Shown: piece by piece, positions 61,823 to 64,000 of the stretch
How the letters are laid out: every line of letters begins with the position of its first letter
Position numbering within the stretch: the first letter of the stretch is position 1
Assembly: GCF_014490785.1 (NCBI RefSeq)
Contig: NZ_CP051488.1
Span: 372,001 to 436,000, forward strand
DNA: 64,000 nucleotides
DNA from: Kosakonia sp. SMBL-WEM22
Lineage (GTDB): Bacteria; Pseudomonadota; Gammaproteobacteria; Enterobacterales; Enterobacteriaceae
Reading direction: 5' to 3'
The notes under the pieces: generated by a model
What the model saw: only the letters and a program-made list of their open reading frames with translations
Database searches by the model: none
What the model was told of the DNA's origin: nothing
Program-made: the position numbers and the translations under genes

Positions 61823-62791
61823 CTAAATAACATCTGTATTTTTCGCCCACTCATTCATCTCTCGTTGCGTAATGTTACCACCACAAACGATGAGTCCAAT
61901 GACTGCATTATCAGGCATGCCAGGTATAACTGAGATCACTGCAGGAATAAGTGTCCCGGCGGCCGGTTCGACCCACAGGCATGCTTTCTCGCCAAATGAA
62001 AGCATGCCTTGTATGGCGTCGCTATCCGAGACTATGATGACCTTTTCAATGTAGTGCTGCGCGTGTTCCAGCATAAGGCGGTCAATCACAGGGACGCCAA
62101 GGGTTGAAATGGCAGAGGTTATGTCCACATGCACGGGTTTTCCTGCCTTCAATGCCTGGTACATAGAACTGGCCCCCTCGGTTTCCACTCCCCATATACG
62201 AATATGTGGGTTACGGGATTTTAGTACTGTCGCGATGCCTGCCAGCATTGCACCGCCACCCACTGCAACAAATACATCAGTCAATGAAGGGCAATCTTCA
62301 ATAAGTTCCAGTGCCAGGGTTCCATATCCTTCGGCGACAAGTGTATCGCTACAGTCATCAATGATGTGGTATCCCTGCTCAGCAAGCGTGTTTGCCCGTT
62401 CAAACGCGGAACTGACATCTTCTTCAAGAATAACCGTGCTACCGGCATGGCGTATTTTCTCAATGGATGAGGCCGGGGCATTTTTTGGCATAATCACGGT
62501 CACGTTTAGGTCTAGCGCTTTGGCTGCTTCTGCCACTGCGATACCAAAGTTACCGCCACTGACGGCAGCGAAACGGTAATCTTTCAGATTACCGGAAAAA
62601 GCGGAAAGCAGATTCAGCACTCCCCTGGCTTTAAAAGAGCCTCCAGCCTGCAAATTCTCAAGTTTGAGAAATACCTTTCTTCCCAGCAGATCCGACAATC
62701 CAGGAGAACCAACTGTGGGGGTCCTGATAACTGCATTTTCAATCCTTTCAGCAGCTTTGATAATTGAAGACAAAGTAATGTAATTGGTCAT
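61823..62791 (-). CDS. PLP-dependent threonine/serine dehydratase-like enzyme
   Basis: 322 residues, fold type II. PLP lysine in GGSFKARG, phosphate loop SGGNFG and GGGAMLAG near 185, as in threonine ammonia-lyase and serine racemase. No ACT regulatory domain, so it looks like the catabolic/racemase type. Start taken at ATG 62791; a TTG eleven codons upstream is an alternative. Not an ICE core gene; likely cargo. Substrate not determined. Confidence 0.87.
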   Translation of the reverse strand: MTNYITLSSIIKAAERIENAVIRTPTVGSPGLSDLLGRKVFLKLENLQAGGSFKARGVLNLLSAFSGNLKDYRFAAVSGGNFGIAVAEAAKALDLNVTVIMPKNAPASSIEKIRHAGSTVILEEDVSSAFERANTLAEQGYHIIDDCSDTLVAEGYGTLALELIEDCPSLTDVFVAVGGGAMLAGIATVLKSRNPHIRIWGVETEGASSMYQALKAGKPVHVDITSAISTLGVPVIDRLMLEHAQHYIEKVIIVSDSDAIQGMLSFGEKACLWVEPAAGTLIPAVISVIPGMPDNAVIGLIVCGGNITQREMNEWAKNTDVI

Positions 62792-62913
62792 CAGTATGTC
62801 TCTTACAGAAGTGGCTAGGTTCAAAGGGTTTGAGCAAAGAGCGGGACGATATTACCCCACTGGGCTGAGCAAGGAGGCGCTCATTTCATTATCTTTAATC
62901 AGCGCTGGACGGA

Positions 62914-62939
62914 GGCGTGCAAAACGTGTTTTGCGCGCC
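62914..62939. promoter_or_regulatory. Inverted repeat between the DUF5710 and dehydratase genes
   Basis: GGCGTGCAAAAC-GT-GTTTTGCGCGCC: 12-bp arms with one mismatch around a 2-bp centre, 123 bp upstream of the dehydratase start. No T-run follows on either strand, so it looks more like an operator than a terminator. Confidence 0.45.
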
Positions 62940-62981
62940 TGCCGTCAGCAGGCAAGCTGTGTCATAGCTCTCACCGGAGCG

Positions 62982-63668
62982 TCAGCTTACTATTTTCATC
63001 CAAGGCAACATTTCACCAGCGGTTGACACTCTTGAGTCGCCAAAATGAATATGAATATGGTCATGTGAGATGCCGCCACATGCAGCAGTAAAGGCGGTTT
63101 TTATCGTATGTAGCTCAATATCCTGACCATGGCGAACTTCCAACGGCACAAAAAAGCCATTTGGTTCGCAATGCAGAGGAAAATCACCTTGTTTTGCATG
63201 GCAGTGCTGGCAGTGATTCATCCAGTAACGGCTGTCTGTGGTTTTACTGTAATCCCTGGACAGGTAATGCCTGACCCGACCAAACTGCGATAACACTTCC
63301 CGGGGCATATCATCTATATAAAATATGAATGCAGGTTTCTCCTGTGCTAGCCAGTATGTTGGCATGGTGTCTAAATTCGTTGTATTGTCGTCAACTTCAT
63401 TTTCTTCCGCTTCAAGAGTTTCATGCCCATCAGGCAGTAGTATTGCCGTTAACAACGTATTCTCATGACATTTCCAGCACGTACCGATTGTTTGTGCAAT
63501 ATACCAATACGGAGCGCGAACATTTCTGAATGGTATCCACTTTTTAAAAGGCGTCGGTGCTATTCCTTCGGGAATAAACCATGTTTTCTTTTCGGGATCC
63601 CAGCGGCCACCCAGCCGTTTAACATCTTCTTTTTCATCAAATGGAACATTCAGGTCAGTTCTTGACAT
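62982..63668 (-). CDS. DUF5710-domain protein with zinc-binding-like Cys/His pairs
   Basis: 228 residues. N-terminal DUF5710: TDLNVPFDEKEDVKRLGGRW, DPEKKTWFIPEG, a short DNA-metabolism-associated module seen in plasmid and ICE proteins. Further on are CWKCHENTLL and CQHCHAKQGDFPLHC, resembling a split zinc site. Soluble. Function unknown. GGATTACAAATG-type RBS (AAGGATTACAA). Probably mobile-element cargo. Confidence 0.8.
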   Translation of the reverse strand: MSRTDLNVPFDEKEDVKRLGGRWDPEKKTWFIPEGIAPTPFKKWIPFRNVRAPYWYIAQTIGTCWKCHENTLLTAILLPDGHETLEAEENEVDDNTTNLDTMPTYWLAQEKPAFIFYIDDMPREVLSQFGRVRHYLSRDYSKTTDSRYWMNHCQHCHAKQGDFPLHCEPNGFFVPLEVRHGQDIELHTIKTAFTAACGGISHDHIHIHFGDSRVSTAGEMLPWMKIVS

Positions 63669-63794
63669 TTGTAATCCTTACTCAAGCTTTGTTGATTTAA
63701 ACTGTAAGTAGCCAATTTTATAGTCGATACACATATTAAAAGCACCCGTTACGAAATCAGAGCACATCAATCATGTGAGACTTCTCATTCGTGA

Positions 63795-64000
63795 TTAAGA
63801 ACTGCCATTTTCCTGATCGTACTTGACCCTTGCGGCGTCAAGTTCAGGGAAATTAATTTCGGCCCATCGATCGAGAGCTGCGAGTGTACTGACGAGTGAT
63901 TCTGCCACTCTGGTCAGACTGTATTGCACGCAGGCGGGTTTCTCTCCGTAATCAACTCTGGATACCAGCCCATGTCTTTCGAGCTGCCGTAGAGTCTGGG
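63795..64000 (-). CDS. HxlR-family transcriptional regulator, C-terminal part
   Basis: Partial: the gene begins beyond the right edge. The 67 visible codons read QTLRQLERHGLVSRVDYGEK, PACVQYSLTRVAESLVSTLA and a tail, ending in TAA. TLRQLE-x-x-GLV-x-R ... P-x-V-x-YSLT is the HxlR winged helix. Minus strand, 127 bp upstream of DUF5710. Target unknown. Confidence 0.85.
   Translation of the reverse strand, partial: QTLRQLERHGLVSRVDYGEKPACVQYSLTRVAESLVSTLAALDRWAEINFPELDAARVKYDQENGSS

Overview
The window is chromosomal DNA of an Enterobacteriaceae species. glgP, crfC, yjcZ, yjdM, phnF/phnH, proP and kdgT all read as close relatives of the E. coli proteins, but their order differs from E. coli: glgP is joined to a sugar operon, and yjdM-crfC-yjcZ and proP sit in one block with kdgT between. 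The genus cannot be fixed from this stretch. Similarity statements rest on recalled family features; no database was searched.

Backbone, 1-27.4 kb. The end of glgA and complete glgP are followed by a striking array of 11 tandem REP/BIME units (about 134 bp each). Next comes a six-gene minus-strand operon: ribose-type ABC importer (ATPase, permease, binding protein), D-lyxose-type isomerase, class II aldolase and PfkB kinase. Together these suggest import, isomerisation, phosphorylation and aldol cleavage of an aldose. A hybrid histidine kinase with no response-regulator partner is transcribed divergently, across a perfect 17-bp dyad. Then come a periplasmic nucleotidase-family protein with an altered active-site motif, a small phosphatase, a collapsed phosphonate operon (phnF and phnH intact, phnG cut in frame to 24 codons, phnI onward absent), yjdM, crfC-yjcZ, kdgT, proP with a perfect CRP site, a NicO metal exporter, yjdF, an SDR and a Nudix hydrolase.

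Defence and toxin region, 27.4-40.2 kb. It holds a SymE-family toxin behind a long structured leader, an AbiEi/AbiEii toxin-antitoxin pair with inverted-repeat operators, and then an AT-rich 'graveyard' of Rhs pieces: frameshifted cores, toxin tips (EndoU-like, HYD1-like, and one intact tip fused to a core remnant) and a scatter of immunity-type genes (Imm11-like, two SUKH/SMI1, several unknown). It ends at a broken tyrosine integrase next to the 3' end of a tRNA-Phe gene, which is an attachment site.

Integrative conjugative element, 40.2-60.5 kb. To the right of the tRNA-Phe att site is the left arm of a PFGI-1/SPI-7-class ICE. First comes the maintenance block: ParA, DnaB-like helicase, ParB, DUF2786, DUF2857, STY4528-type protein, PFL_4669 family, lipoprotein, topoisomerase III, DUF3577, SSB. 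Second comes the transfer block: PilL-like lipoprotein, coiled-coil membrane protein, PFL_4693 family, lytic transglycosylase, PFL_4695 family, membrane-anchored Mrr-type nuclease, TraD coupling ATPase, PFL_4697 family. Two unusual non-standard elements lie in it: a 36-bp repeat just after the STY4528 gene that appears to be translated in the -1 frame, and three tandem UUCG-capped structures between topB and ssb that resemble the STAXI motif. The block stops at an IS110-family insertion.

Right end, 60.5-64 kb. An IS110 transposase is followed by a PLP-dependent threonine/serine dehydratase-like gene, a DUF5710 protein and the end of an HxlR regulator. These are cargo or another element; further transfer genes, if any, lie beyond the window.
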